Assembly (NCBI RefSeq): GCF_030814215.1
Contig: NZ_JAUSUT010000001.1
Coordinates: forward strand, 1,178,001 to 1,242,000
Reading direction: 5' to 3'
Length of the DNA: 64,000 nucleotides
Source of the DNA: Amycolatopsis thermophila
GTDB taxonomy: Bacteria > Actinomycetota > Actinomycetes > Mycobacteriales > Pseudonocardiaceae
The notes under the pieces are model-generated. The model was not told the origin of the DNA and did not search any database. It saw only the letters and a program-made list of their open reading frames with translations. Positions 8,455 to 16,865 of the stretch are shown in pieces. Numbering within the stretch: the first letter of the stretch is position 1; the number at the start of each line of letters is the position of its first letter. A program made the position numbers and the translations under genes.

Positions 8455-9324
8455 TCAGGCGCGCGGGGTCGCGAACACGCCGTCCGGGAAGGCGCCGTTC
8501 GCCACGGCGGTCCGGGCCAGTTCGCGGGCCAGGTCGTGCAGCCGGGCGGCCTTCTCGGCCCCCAGGCGGCGCCACGGGGCGACCGCCGACGCGTTCGTCT
8601 GCTCCTCGACGCTCTCCCGCAGCACGGTGCCCTCCGCGGTGAGCCGGCCCTCCTCGTCGAGCAGGCCCTGTTCCCGCAGGTCCGCCACACCGGCGTCCCA
8701 CTGCTCGTCGGACCAGCCGCGGGACGCCTTCGCCACCGGCAGCAGAAAGCCCTTGCCCGTCGCGGTGTAGGTGATCAGCGCCGCGAGCCCGCCGAGGCCG
8801 TGGCCGACCAGCGCGGCGATGTGGCCGTCGCCGCGGTACTCGCGCAGCAGGGTCGCCGCGTGCCAGAGGACCAGGTGCGGCTCCGACGGCCAGGCCAGCC
8901 CCGCGTGCCCCGCGAACAACGGCCGGCCCTCGACCGTGCACGCCTCGCAGGCCTCGCGCGCCAGCTCCGCCGCCTCGGCCAGCCGGGGCGAGGTGACGAG
9001 CTCCCCCAGCACCCGGCGCAACCCGGCGTCCGCCGCCGACAACCGCGCCTCGAGGATGCGCGACGGCTCGGCGAGCGTCCACGCCCGCGGGATGTGCCGG
9101 GCGACCAGCTCCGGGTTGAAGTTGTAGAAGGTGGCCGCGACGACGTCCGCGGTCACCCGGCCCATCGGCGCGGAGCGGCTCGCGAAGTAGCCCATCCGGC
9201 CGGGACGCAGCCCCGCGGCGGTCAGTGCCTGCTCGGCCTCGGGCGCGAAGTAGACGAACGAGTGCAGCGGCTCCAGCACCCGGTGGCACCGGTACGCGAC
9301 GGCGCGGGCTTCTTCGTGATCCAC
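8455..9324 (-). CDS. SCO6745-like winged-helix/HTH family protein
   Basis: Protein of 289 residues resembling the actinobacterial SCO6745 family by its N-terminal signature: an EPLHSFVYFAPEAEQAL stretch, then MGYFASRSAPMGRVTADVVAATFYNF. The family has an all-helical body and a C-terminal winged-helix-like part (here EQWDAGVADLREQGLLDEEGRLTAEG). Its function is unknown. The start is set to the GTG at 9324 (DHEEARAVAYRC), because an upstream extension would run into the RNase P RNA gene and has unconserved-looking composition. It lies 38 bases downstream of that RNA gene on the same strand. Confidence 0.75.
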   Translation of the reverse strand: MDHEEARAVAYRCHRVLEPLHSFVYFAPEAEQALTAAGLRPGRMGYFASRSAPMGRVTADVVAATFYNFNPELVARHIPRAWTLAEPSRILEARLSAADAGLRRVLGELVTSPRLAEAAELAREACEACTVEGRPLFAGHAGLAWPSEPHLVLWHAATLLREYRGDGHIAALVGHGLGGLAALITYTATGKGFLLPVAKASRGWSDEQWDAGVADLREQGLLDEEGRLTAEGTVLRESVEEQTNASAVAPWRRLGAEKAARLHDLARELARTAVANGAFPDGVFATPRA

Positions 9325-9362
9325 GAGCCGACCGTAGGGCACGGGAGCCGGGCGGGAAAGGG

Positions 9363-9754
9363 CGGACGAGTTGGCCTGTAAGCCGGATCCTGTCCCGCGG
9401 CGCGAAGCCGCGGTGGCGGCCATCCATCTAGGCCTGCCGTCGCCGGCAGGCTCGAGCGGCCTACCCGCAGGCATCGGACGGGCCGTCCTCGATCGCCTGC
9501 GCAGGCACCTCGCGGCGCCCTCTTGGCCTTGCTCCGGGTGGGGTTTACCGAGCCACCCCGGTCACCCGGGGTGCTGGTGGTCTCTTACACCACCGTTTCA
9601 CCCTTACCCCGGCCGTTGCGGGCCGGGGCGGTCTGTTTTCTGTGGCACTGTCCCGCGGGTCGCCCCGGGTTGCGGTTAGCAACCACCCTGCCCTGTGGAG
9701 TCCGGACTTTCCTCGAGGGGATCACCCTCGCGACCGCCCGGCCAACTCGTCCGC
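9363..9754 (-). ncRNA. rnpB: RNase P RNA (type A)
   Basis: Catalytic RNA of RNase P, which matures tRNA 5' ends. Read on the minus strand, the 5' end is CGGACGAGTTGGCCGGGCGG and the 3' end is its pairing partner GGCCAACTCGTCCG, forming the terminal helix P1. The conserved GAGGAAAGTCCGGACTCC core lies at about 9705-9722, and the GGATCCGGCTTACAGG segment near the 3' end at about 9376-9391. The length of about 392 bases is normal for actinobacteria. Both termini are inferred from helix P1 and are accurate to a few bases. Confidence 0.95.
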
Positions 9755-9760
9755 ACACCC

Positions 9761-9766
9761 AGGGTA
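9761..9766 (-). promoter_or_regulatory. candidate -10 element of rnpB
   Basis: TACCCT on the minus strand, about 7 bases before the inferred RNase P RNA 5' end, fits the actinobacterial TAnnnT -10 pattern. No clear -35 box was found at the usual spacing. Confidence 0.4.
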
Positions 9767-9835
9767 ACCGTTCCCGCGCCGCGGACGTCGGTTGCCCCAC
9801 GGGCGGACTCGCGAGTCCACTTCGGACCACCGGCG

Positions 9836-11062
9836 CTACGGGAGAGCGAGCCACAGCGCCACGGTCGCGGCGGCCAGGCTCACCAGGACGGTCACCAGGC
9901 CGAGCCGGGTGAACTCGCCGAGGCCGGGCGCGTCGCGCCCGAGCACCCGCCGCCACAGCAGCGTCGCGAGCGAGCCGAGGTAGGTGGCGTTCGGGCCGAT
10001 GTTCACGCCGAGCAGCACGGCGAGCAGCACGCCGGTGTCCGGGTGCGGCCCGAGCACCGCCAGGAGGAGCAGCGTGGCCGGCAGGTTGTTCAGCAGGTTG
10101 GCCAGCGCGGCGGCGACGAACGCGGTCAGCAGCAGCTCGGGCAGCCCCGCGGTGTCCGGCAGGAGCGCCCGCAGCGGGCCGCCGAGGAGGTGGTCGGACA
10201 CGGCCTGCACGACGATCGCGAGCCCCAGCACGAACAGCGTGAGCAGCGGGTTCGCGGCGACGACCAGCCGTCGCGGGGTCGTCTCCCGTCGGGCGAGCGC
10301 TCGGGCGGCGAGCACGGCGGCGGCGATCGCCGCGACCCAGCCCGGCGCGAGCCCGATCACCGGACCGGCGCCGAACCCGGCGAGCGTCAGCCCGAGGACG
10401 ACGAGTGCGAAGACCGGCGCCGGGCGGTCGTCGCGCCGGGCGCTGGTCCGTCCGGTCAGGTCCCGGCGGAAGAACCACAGGAAGACCGCGAGCTCGATCG
10501 CGACCGTGACCAGCCACGGCAGCGCCATGATCGCGGCGAACCCGGTGAAGGAGAGCCCGGACGCGGCGAAGGCCAGCAGGTTGGTCAGGTTCGACACCGG
10601 CAGCAGGGTCGACGCGGAGTTCGCCAGGTGCGCGCAGGCGTAGACGTGTGGCTTGGGCGGCAGGTCGAGCGTCCTCGTCGTGGCCAGGACGACCGGCGTG
10701 AGCAGGACGACGGTCGCGTCGAGGCTGAGGACGGCGGTGGTGCCCCCGGCGGCGGCGAAGGTCAGGACGAGCAGTGTGCGCGGGTGGCCGCGGCACGCGG
10801 TGGCCAGGCGCGCGCCGAGCCAGGAGAAGACGCCCTCGCGGTCGGCGAGGTCGGCCAGGGCGAGGATCGCCGCCAGGAACCCGAGGGTCGGCGCCATGGT
10901 CAGGACCTGGTCGCGGGCCTCGGGGAGCGACACGAGCCCGGTCGCGAGGACGACGAGTGCGGCCGGAACGGCGACGAGCGCCTCCGGCCAGCCACGCGGA
11001 CGCGCCACGGCGAATCCGAGAACGGCGGCGAGCGCCCCGAGGCTCCCGACCGCCGCGACCAC
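9836..11062 (-). CDS. ArsB/NhaD-type (SLC13-like) anion permease
   Basis: Integral membrane transporter of 408 residues with about 11-12 hydrophobic helices. Two inverted-repeat signatures are visible: SLDATVVLLTPVV with HLANSASTLLPVSNLTNLL in the first half, and NLLNNLPATLLLLAV with GVNIGPNATYLGSLATLLW in the second. These paired Asn-rich re-entrant motifs are typical of the ion transporter superfamily that includes ArsB arsenite efflux pumps and NhaD. The substrate cannot be fixed from sequence; no arsR or arsC is adjacent, so arsenite efflux is only one possibility. The start is GTG at 11062. About 210 gene-free bases separate it from the upstream gene. Confidence 0.8.
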   Translation of the reverse strand: MVAAVGSLGALAAVLGFAVARPRGWPEALVAVPAALVVLATGLVSLPEARDQVLTMAPTLGFLAAILALADLADREGVFSWLGARLATACRGHPRTLLVLTFAAAGGTTAVLSLDATVVLLTPVVLATTRTLDLPPKPHVYACAHLANSASTLLPVSNLTNLLAFAASGLSFTGFAAIMALPWLVTVAIELAVFLWFFRRDLTGRTSARRDDRPAPVFALVVLGLTLAGFGAGPVIGLAPGWVAAIAAAVLAARALARRETTPRRLVVAANPLLTLFVLGLAIVVQAVSDHLLGGPLRALLPDTAGLPELLLTAFVAAALANLLNNLPATLLLLAVLGPHPDTGVLLAVLLGVNIGPNATYLGSLATLLWRRVLGRDAPGLGEFTRLGLVTVLVSLAAATVALWLALP

Positions 11063-11274
11063 GGCTCCACGCTAGCGAGGCGACGGCGCCCCTCCGACTC
11101 CGGCCAGGACGATGCCGGGGCCCGCGCCGGCCGCCGGCTTGCCGGTGATCGTTGCGATTGCCTCGTCGCCGGCGGGCGGGAGCGGCCACCGCGCCACCGC
11201 GATCGCCACGACGCCGGGCCGCACCGACCGCCGCACGGCGACCGGACCCCGGCACCGCACCGCCGCGGGCCGCG

Positions 11275-12354
11275 CTAGCCCAGGTGCGAGATGTCGTTCA
11301 CCAGCCGCACCGAGGCGTTGCCGTCGGGGTAGAACTCGACGATCGACAGCGACGCCAGGTCCAGGTGCAGACGGAACAGCAGCGACGGCCCGGCGTCCAG
11401 CCCCAGCCGCAGCAGCGACTTGATCGGCGTGACGTGGCTGACCACCACGATCGTCTCCCCGCCGTGGGTCTCGAGCAGTTCGTCGCGCGTCCGGCGCACC
11501 CGCTGGTGCACCGCGTCGAAACTCTCCCCGCCGGGCGACGGCACGGACGGGTCGCGCAACCACCGGCCGTGCAGCTCGGGGTCGCGCCGGGCGGCCTCGG
11601 CGAAGGTCAGGCCCTCCCACTCGCCGAAGTCGGTCTCCAGCAGGCCGGGATGGGTCTCGACCCGGCCGCCGAGCGCGTCGGCGACGGCCTGCGCGGTCTG
11701 CTTCGCCCTGGTCAGCGGCGACGTGACGATCACGGTGTCCGCGCCCAGGCCCGGCATTCCGGCCAGGCGCTTCGCGGCGGCGGCCGCCTGCTGCAGGCCG
11801 TGCTCGGTCAGCGGCACGTCACCGCGCCCGGAGTAGCGGCGGTCGACCGACATCGAGGTCTGGCCGTGCCGCAGGAGCATCATCCGGGTCGGGGTGCCCT
11901 GGGCGCCGGTCCACTTCTGCGGCGTCGTGCGCTCCGGACCGGCCGTCTTGCCCGCCTGGGTGTCCATCGCCTCGTTCGCGAGCCGGTCGGCGTGGGCGTT
12001 CCGGGCACGCGGGATCCACTCGTAGGTGACGCTCCCGAACCCGGCGGCCAGCTCGCGGGCCTGTGCCGCGAGGGGGCGCAGCGCCTCGTTCTTGATCTTC
12101 CACCGGCCGGACATCTGCTCGACGACCAGCTTGGAGTCCATCCGCACGGCGACGTCGCTGGCGCCCAGCTCGGACGCGGCCCGCAGCCCGGCGATCAGAC
12201 CCGAGTACTCGGCGACGTTGTTGGTCGCCACCCCCAGGCCGTCCTGCCGCTCGGCCAGCACCGCACCGGTCCCGGCGTCCCGGACCACGGCGCCGTACCC
12301 GGCCGGACCGGGGTTGCCCCGCGCCCCGCCATCGGCCTCGACGACGACCTTCAC
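11275..12354 (-). CDS. bifunctional RNase HI / acid phosphatase (CobC-like)
   Basis: Protein of 359 residues with two domains. The N-terminal RNase H domain (about 1-135) has all four acidic catalytic residues: Asp8 (EADGGARG), Glu49 (NNVAEYSG), Asp73 (RMDSK) and Asp123 (HADRLANE). The C-terminal histidine phosphatase domain (about 157-359) has LLRHGQTS with His163 and a distal His307 in VVVSHVTP. The mycobacterial homologue (Rv2228c) degrades RNA in RNA/DNA hybrids and has alpha-ribazole-phosphatase-like activity. The GTG start at 12354 overlaps the stop of the zinc-ribbon gene by 4 bases, so the two are coupled, as in mycobacteria. Confidence 0.92.
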   Translation of the reverse strand: MKVVVEADGGARGNPGPAGYGAVVRDAGTGAVLAERQDGLGVATNNVAEYSGLIAGLRAASELGASDVAVRMDSKLVVEQMSGRWKIKNEALRPLAAQARELAAGFGSVTYEWIPRARNAHADRLANEAMDTQAGKTAGPERTTPQKWTGAQGTPTRMMLLRHGQTSMSVDRRYSGRGDVPLTEHGLQQAAAAAKRLAGMPGLGADTVIVTSPLTRAKQTAQAVADALGGRVETHPGLLETDFGEWEGLTFAEAARRDPELHGRWLRDPSVPSPGGESFDAVHQRVRRTRDELLETHGGETIVVVSHVTPIKSLLRLGLDAGPSLLFRLHLDLASLSIVEFYPDGNASVRLVNDISHLG

Positions 12355-13088
12355 AGACCCGACTCCACGGTGCGGACGAGGATCGCGCCGCAGTTCTCGC
12401 ACTGCACGACCTCGTCCTCGGCGGCGGCCTTGATCTCCCCGACGGTGGCGCGGTCGAACTCCATGTTGCAGGCCAGGCACTTGCGCTGGCGGACCAGCGC
12501 CGCGCCGATGCCCTTGTGCTCGCGGACCCGCTCGTACAGCTTGAGCAGGCCCTCCGGGAAGCGCGGCACCAGCTTCGCGCGGTCCTCCTCGCGGCGGGCC
12601 TTCGTGGTGTCGAGGTCCTTGAGCGTCTCGTCGCGACGGCGCTGCGCGTCGGCCAGCGCCTGCTCGGTCTTGTCGACCTCGGCGCCGGTGCGCTGGACGT
12701 CCAGCTCCAGCGCCTCACGGCGCTCCATCAGCTCGAGCTGGTCGTCCTCGAGCGCGCTCTGCCGGCGGGCGAGGGTCTCCAGCTCGTGCTGGAGGTCGGC
12801 GACCTGCTTGGCGTTGACGGTGCCGCCGTCGATCAGCTTGCGGTCGCGGTCCTCGCGGGCGCGGACGGACTCGATCTCCTTCTCCTGCCGCGCGATCTCG
12901 CGGTCCAGGTCCGAGGCCGCGGTCTCGTGGCGGATCGCCGTGTCGCGCAGCTCACGCAGCGTCTTCTCGATGCCCTCGATCTCGGCGACCTCGGGCATGG
13001 TGCGGCGGCGGTGCTCCACCCGGGACAGCTCGGCATCCACTTTCGCGAGCTCGAGCAGCTGACGCTGGACGGCCGGCTCTGCCTTCAC
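12351..13088 (-). CDS. coiled-coil protein with C-terminal zinc ribbon
   Basis: Protein of 245 residues: a long charged coiled coil (about 10-190) followed by a C4 zinc ribbon with Cys204/Cys207 (CLACNMEF) and Cys230/Cys233 (CENCGAIL). It resembles the widespread family represented by Rv2229c; helical hairpin plus zinc ribbon suggests nucleic-acid or protein binding, with function unknown. The start GTG at 13088 has GGGAG 6 bases upstream; longer versions add unconserved residues. It sits between the NIF3 gene (14-base gap) and the RNase H/phosphatase gene (4-base overlap), a conserved actinobacterial trio. Confidence 0.88.
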   Translation of the reverse strand: MKAEPAVQRQLLELAKVDAELSRVEHRRRTMPEVAEIEGIEKTLRELRDTAIRHETAASDLDREIARQEKEIESVRAREDRDRKLIDGGTVNAKQVADLQHELETLARRQSALEDDQLELMERREALELDVQRTGAEVDKTEQALADAQRRRDETLKDLDTTKARREEDRAKLVPRFPEGLLKLYERVREHKGIGAALVRQRKCLACNMEFDRATVGEIKAAAEDEVVQCENCGAILVRTVESGL

Positions 13089-13102
13089 TGGTACTCCCTC
13101 GG

Positions 13103-13909
13103 TTACGCGCGGATGGTCCACGGATCGGTTCGGCGCGCGGACACGTGAACGTTGACGTTACCCGCAAAGGCGGCGCGCAGGACCGCCGAGGCTTGACCGC
13201 ACCACGGCCACTCGCTGGCCCAGTGGGTCAGTCCGACGAGCGCGGGCGCGTCCGGACCGGTTTCCAGGTGCTCGCCCGCGGGGTGGTGGCGCAGGTCGGC
13301 GGTGACGTAGGCGTCGACTCCCCGCGCACGGGCCGCGTCGAGGAAGCTGTCCCCGGCGCCGCCCGAGACCGCGACTGTCCTAATCGGACGATCGGGGTCC
13401 CCGGCGCCGAGAACGCCGGGTTCGGTGCGCGGCAGGGCGTCGGCGACGCGCCGTACGAACGCGGCGAACGGCTCGGGCTCGGGCAGCTCGCCGATGCGGC
13501 CGAGACCGGTCGTGCCGTCCGGATGCGGGTCGAGTGGCCGGAGGTCGCCCAGGCCGATCGCCTCGGCGAGCGCGTCCGAGACGCCCGGGTTCGCGGAGTC
13601 GGCGTTGGTGTGCGCGCAGTAGAGGGCGACGCCGGCGCGGATGAGCCGGTGCACGAGGCGGCCCTTCGGGGTGTCGGCCGGGACGCCGTGCACGCCGCGC
13701 AGCAGCAACGGGTGGTGCGCCACGACCAGCTGGGCGCCGGAGGTGATCGCCTCGTCGATGGTGGCTTCCACCGGGTCGACGCAGATCAGGACGTTGTCGA
13801 CGGGCTCTCGCGGGTCCCCGCACACGAGGCCGACGGCGTCCCAGCTCTCGGCCAGCGCGGGCGGGTAGGCCGCCTCGAGGACGGCGATGATGTCGGCGAG
13901 CACGGGCAT
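13103..13909 (-). CDS. NIF3-like dinuclear metal center protein
   Basis: Protein of 268 residues of the NIF3/YbgI family, often named GTP cyclohydrolase 1 type 2. Metal-binding signatures are present: VVAHHPLLLRG (two His), CAHTNAD (His, Asp) and, near the C-terminus, GLTHWASEWPW. The N-terminal SWDAVGLVCGDP stretch is typical. The true function of the family is not settled. The start is ATG at 13909; an upstream extension overlaps the divergent phosphatase gene and looks spurious. It is probably first in the operon with the zinc-ribbon and RNase H genes, divergent from the phosphatase with only 40 bases between. Confidence 0.88.
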   Translation of the reverse strand: MPVLADIIAVLEAAYPPALAESWDAVGLVCGDPREPVDNVLICVDPVEATIDEAITSGAQLVVAHHPLLLRGVHGVPADTPKGRLVHRLIRAGVALYCAHTNADSANPGVSDALAEAIGLGDLRPLDPHPDGTTGLGRIGELPEPEPFAAFVRRVADALPRTEPGVLGAGDPDRPIRTVAVSGGAGDSFLDAARARGVDAYVTADLRHHPAGEHLETGPDAPALVGLTHWASEWPWCGQASAVLRAAFAGNVNVHVSARRTDPWTIRA

Positions 13910-13949
13910 GCGCCGATCTTCGCACGCGCGGTGAGGCAGACTGCGGGGT

Positions 13950-14423
13950 GTGAGCGAGCCGAGCCTGCACATCTGCTTCGTCTGTTCCGGCAACATCTGC
14001 CGCTCGCCGATGGCGGCCATCGTGTTCCGGGCGCACCTCGAGCGGGCCGGGCTGGCCGACCGGGTGCGGGTCACCAGCGCCGGCACCGGGCCGTGGCACG
14101 TCGGCGAACCCGCCGACGCGCGGGCCCGCGACACGCTGCGCGAGCACGGCTACCGCGGCAAGCACGTGGCCGCCCAGGTCGACGGCGACCACCTCGGCGC
14201 GGACCTGCTGCTGGCCGCCGACCGGGGCCACCTGCGCGAGTTGCGCCGGATGGTCGACGATCCGGAGCGGGTGCGGCTGCTGCGCTCGTTCGACCCCGCG
14301 GCGCCGGACGGCGCCGAGGTGCCCGACCCCTACTACGGCGGCGACGACGGTTTCGACGAGGTCCTCGCGATGATCGAGCGGACCGTGCCGGCGCTGCTGG
14401 ACTGGGCGAAAGCCCGGGTGTGA
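13950..14423 (+). CDS. ptpA: low-molecular-weight protein-tyrosine phosphatase
   Basis: Phosphatase of 157 residues, full length for the family. The active-site loop CSGNICRS holds nucleophile Cys12 and Arg18, and the general acid Asp126 is in DPYYGG. Known members dephosphorylate phosphotyrosine proteins; mammalian and bacterial members have also been reported to act on ribulosamine-5-phosphate on glycated proteins. The next gene encodes a fructosamine-kinase-like protein 43 bases downstream, which makes the deglycation role attractive here. The start is GTG at 13950 just after a GCGGGGT motif. The locus matches the position of ptpA (Rv2234) between NIF3-like and SURF1 genes in mycobacteria. 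Confidence 0.9.
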   Translation: MSEPSLHICFVCSGNICRSPMAAIVFRAHLERAGLADRVRVTSAGTGPWHVGEPADARARDTLREHGYRGKHVAAQVDGDHLGADLLLAADRGHLRELRRMVDDPERVRLLRSFDPAAPDGAEVPDPYYGGDDGFDEVLAMIERTVPALLDWAKARV

Positions 14424-14466
14424 CGCGCCCGTGCGATCCGGGCGGACCACCGATACGGTGACGGAA

Positions 14467-15327
14467 ATGAGCGCACGCGAAGCCGTCGAACGACTGCTCG
14501 GCGTTCCCGTCACCGGGGTTCGCCGCAGCAGCGGTGCGGTGTTCCTGGTCACGGCCGAGGGCCGGGGTGTCCTGGTCGCGAAGGAGGGCATCGGGCCGGG
14601 CGCGACCGACGCCGAGGCCGCCGGCCTGCGCTGGCTCGGCGAGCACGGTGACGTGCCGGTGCCGCACGTCCACGCGCACGACGACGAGTGGATCGTGATG
14701 GACTACGTCGCGCCCACGTACCCCGAGGAGGGCGCGGCGGAAGCGTTCGGACGCGGTTTGGCGCGGCTGCACCTGCGCGGGGCGCCGGCGTACGGTTCGC
14801 CCCCGCCCGGCGGGCCGGTCGACGCGTGGATGGGCATCGCCCCGATGCGGAACGAGGCGTCCGCCGATTGGCCGTCGTTCTACGCGGCGCACCGGGTGTT
14901 GCCGTACGTGCGGATGTGCGTGGACCAGGGGTTGTACGACGGCGAGCAGGCCGCGGTGTTCGAGCGGGTGTGCGACCGGATGCCGTCGCTGGCCGGCCCG
15001 GCCGAACCCCCGGCCCGCCTCCACGGCGATGCCTGGAGCGGCAACGTGCACTGGGCGCGGGGTGCGGTGTGGCTGATCGACCCCGCCGCGCACGGTGGAC
15101 ACCGCGAGACCGACCTCGCGATGCTCCAGCTGTTCGGCACGCCGCTGCTGGGGCACATCCTGGGCGCGTACGAAGAGGCGGCCAAGGACATGGACGCGCC
15201 GTTGACGGACGGCTGGCGGGAGCGGGTGCAGCTGCACCAGCTGTTCCCGCTGCTCATGCACGCTGCGGTGTTCGGGGGCGGGTACGCGAGGCAGGCCCTC
15301 CGGGCGGCTGAGGCCGCGCTCCGCTGA
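14467..15327 (+). CDS. fructosamine/ribulosamine kinase family protein
   Basis: Kinase of 286 residues with the protein-kinase-like fold of the fructosamine-3-kinase family. The catalytic loop LHGDAWSGN has Asp188, followed by a metal-binding IDPAAHGGHRETDLAM segment; the nucleotide-binding Lys is probably in VLVAKEG near residue 39. Family members phosphorylate ketoamine adducts on proteins so that they detach, a protein repair reaction; many bacterial ones prefer ribulosamines. The start is the ATG at 14467 rather than an upstream in-frame codon, because MSAREAVERLLG begins the conserved part. It shares direction with ptpA and probably its message. Confidence 0.85.
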   Translation: MSAREAVERLLGVPVTGVRRSSGAVFLVTAEGRGVLVAKEGIGPGATDAEAAGLRWLGEHGDVPVPHVHAHDDEWIVMDYVAPTYPEEGAAEAFGRGLARLHLRGAPAYGSPPPGGPVDAWMGIAPMRNEASADWPSFYAAHRVLPYVRMCVDQGLYDGEQAAVFERVCDRMPSLAGPAEPPARLHGDAWSGNVHWARGAVWLIDPAAHGGHRETDLAMLQLFGTPLLGHILGAYEEAAKDMDAPLTDGWRERVQLHQLFPLLMHAAVFGGGYARQALRAAEAALR

Positions 15328-15455
15328 GGCGGGGTTTCGCTGGGCGGGGCTCCGCTTAGGCCTGGCTCAGCTGGGCGGGTGTGTTGGCCAGCAGTGCAGG
15401 CGCGGATGGGGCTGTCGTGCTGCCGCGAGCACCGGTGGACCGATGGTGAGGGTGC

Positions 15456-15754
15456 GAGCGGACACCTCGTTTTCGCGCCGTGACGGGCGTGGATGGACCA
15501 ACGGTGATGGGGCGAACGGACCGTTCATGCAGCGGCGGACGCCAAGGGACCAGCGACGAAGGCACGAACGGACCGTTCATCCGGCTGGCAGCACCAAGGG
15601 ACCAACGGTGAAGGCACGAACGGGCCTCTCGTTCGCGCGCCGTGACGGGCGTCAACGGAGCAACGATGGCGCCACCAACGAACCGTTCATGCAGCGGCGG
15701 GCGCGCGGCAGCGAGCACCAACGGACCAGCGACGGAGCCATGAACGGACCATTC
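15456..15754. repeat. array of six degenerate units with palindromic GAACGGACCGTTC core
   Basis: The 665-base gap between the kinase gene and the SURF1 gene (15328-15992) has no convincing gene but contains a regular repeat array. Cores begin at 15456 (degenerate), 15514, 15566, 15618, 15680 and 15742, giving periods of 58, 52, 52, 62 and 62 bases. The best cores read GAACGGACCGTTC, a near-perfect palindrome. Flanks are also shared: GGACCAACGGTGA before, and ATGCAGCGGCGG or GCGCCGTGACGGGCGT after some cores. Frames through it produce NGPF-type repeated peptides, but these look incidental. A related array lies at 38258-38470. Confidence 0.8.
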
Positions 15755-15992
15755 ACCCAGCCACCTGCACCCAGTAGACCAGCGCCGAACCGCCGCTCGG
15801 GTTCGTCCCGCGCCGTCAGCGTCGGGCGGCCCTCGGGCAACCGCCGCCCGGCTCATCCCACGACGGCACCACCACCAGGCGCCCGCCCGGTTCGTCCCGC
15901 GTCGTCCGCGGCGTCCGGCGTCGGGGGGCCGCCAAGGGCCCGCGGCGCACCTCCCCGCACCTGCTCGCCCGGCGACGGCTTACCGTAGGGGT

Positions 15993-16865
15993 GTGCGGCT
16001 GAAGTTCCTCCTCCGGCCGAGCTGGCTCGCCCTCGTGGTGGGCGTGCTCGCGTTCGCGTTCGCTTGCTTCACGCTGCTGTCCCCGTGGCAGTTCAACCGC
16101 AACGACGAGCGCGAAGTCCAGAACAAGGCCATCGAGGCCTCCCTCACCGCCGAGCCGCGCCCGCTGAACGACGTCCTCCCCCCGGGCGCCGTCCCGGACA
16201 GCCGCACCGAGTGGGCCCGCGTCTCCATCACCGGCACCTACCTGCCCGAGCAGGAAGTCGTCGCGCGGCTGCGCACCGTGCAGGGCCAGCCCGCCTTCGA
16301 GGTGCTCACCCCGTTCCGCACCACCGACAACCAGGTCGTCCTCGTCGACCGCGGCTACCTCCCGCCGGACTCCCGCACCGAGGTCCCGCCCTACGCCGCA
16401 CCCCCCACCGGCACCGTGACGGTCGTCGCCCGGATCCGGCAGGACGAGACCGACCCGAAGAACCGCGACGCGTTCGCCGACGCCTCCACCCACGGCAAAC
16501 TCCAGAGCTACGTCGTCGACTCGAAGGTCGTCGCCCGCTCCAGCGGCCTCGACATCCGCAGCGGCTACTTCCAGCTCGACGACGCCCAGCCCGGCGTCCT
16601 CAACCCGCTACCGCTCCCGCAACTGGAAGCCGGCCCGTTCTTCTCCTACGCACTCCAGTGGATCGCGTTCGGGATCATGGCCATCGCCGGCCTCGTCTAC
16701 TTCACGGCACGCGAGATGAAACCCGGCGGCGTGCTCAACGAAATGGCCCAGCGCGAGAAGAACAAGCGCCGCAAGCGCAAGTCCGTCGCCGAAATCCTCG
16801 CCGAGGACGAGGTCACCGGGAACGAGGCCGCAGACCGAGAACAGCAGCCAGCACAGCGGAACTGA
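15993..16865 (+). CDS. SURF1 family cytochrome oxidase assembly protein
   Basis: Protein of 290 residues with SURF1 topology: one N-terminal helix (about 10-30), an exported domain and one C-terminal helix (about 222-242). Family marks are the LSPWQFNRNDER stretch after helix 1, the VLVDRGYLPPD motif and the Tyr-rich QLDDAQPG...FFSYALQWIAFG segment leading into helix 2. SURF1 helps insert heme a into cytochrome aa3 oxidase. The basic cytoplasmic tail (KNKRRKRKS) is typical of actinobacterial members. The start is GTG at 15993. Its last 53 bases overlap the convergent cobD gene, an arrangement of neighbours also found in mycobacteria (Rv2235, Rv2236c). Confidence 0.9.
   Translation: MRLKFLLRPSWLALVVGVLAFAFACFTLLSPWQFNRNDEREVQNKAIEASLTAEPRPLNDVLPPGAVPDSRTEWARVSITGTYLPEQEVVARLRTVQGQPAFEVLTPFRTTDNQVVLVDRGYLPPDSRTEVPPYAAPPTGTVTVVARIRQDETDPKNRDAFADASTHGKLQSYVVDSKVVARSSGLDIRSGYFQLDDAQPGVLNPLPLPQLEAGPFFSYALQWIAFGIMAIAGLVYFTAREMKPGGVLNEMAQREKNKRRKRKSVAEILAEDEVTGNEAADREQQPAQRN

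Noticed and set aside
9836..11062. Arsenic resistance operon
   Set aside because: The permease resembles ArsB but no arsR, arsC or acr3 neighbour exists, so a specific arsenite role is not supported.
11063..11274. Possible 50-62 residue protein on the minus strand ending at 11072 (GKPAAGAGPGIVLAGVGG near its end)
   Set aside because: Open in frame after the RNase H/phosphatase gene, but several GTG starts are equally poor and no family is recognised. Composition is that of any GC-rich frame.
15456..15754. CRISPR array
   Set aside because: Repeat spacing is irregular, the repeats are imperfect, the spacers are similar to each other, and no cas gene is present.
15356..15988. Open frames with repeated NGPF-type peptides on both strands
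   Set aside because: They arise from the palindromic repeat array; the same motif reads out on both strands, as expected of a palindrome rather than of a gene.
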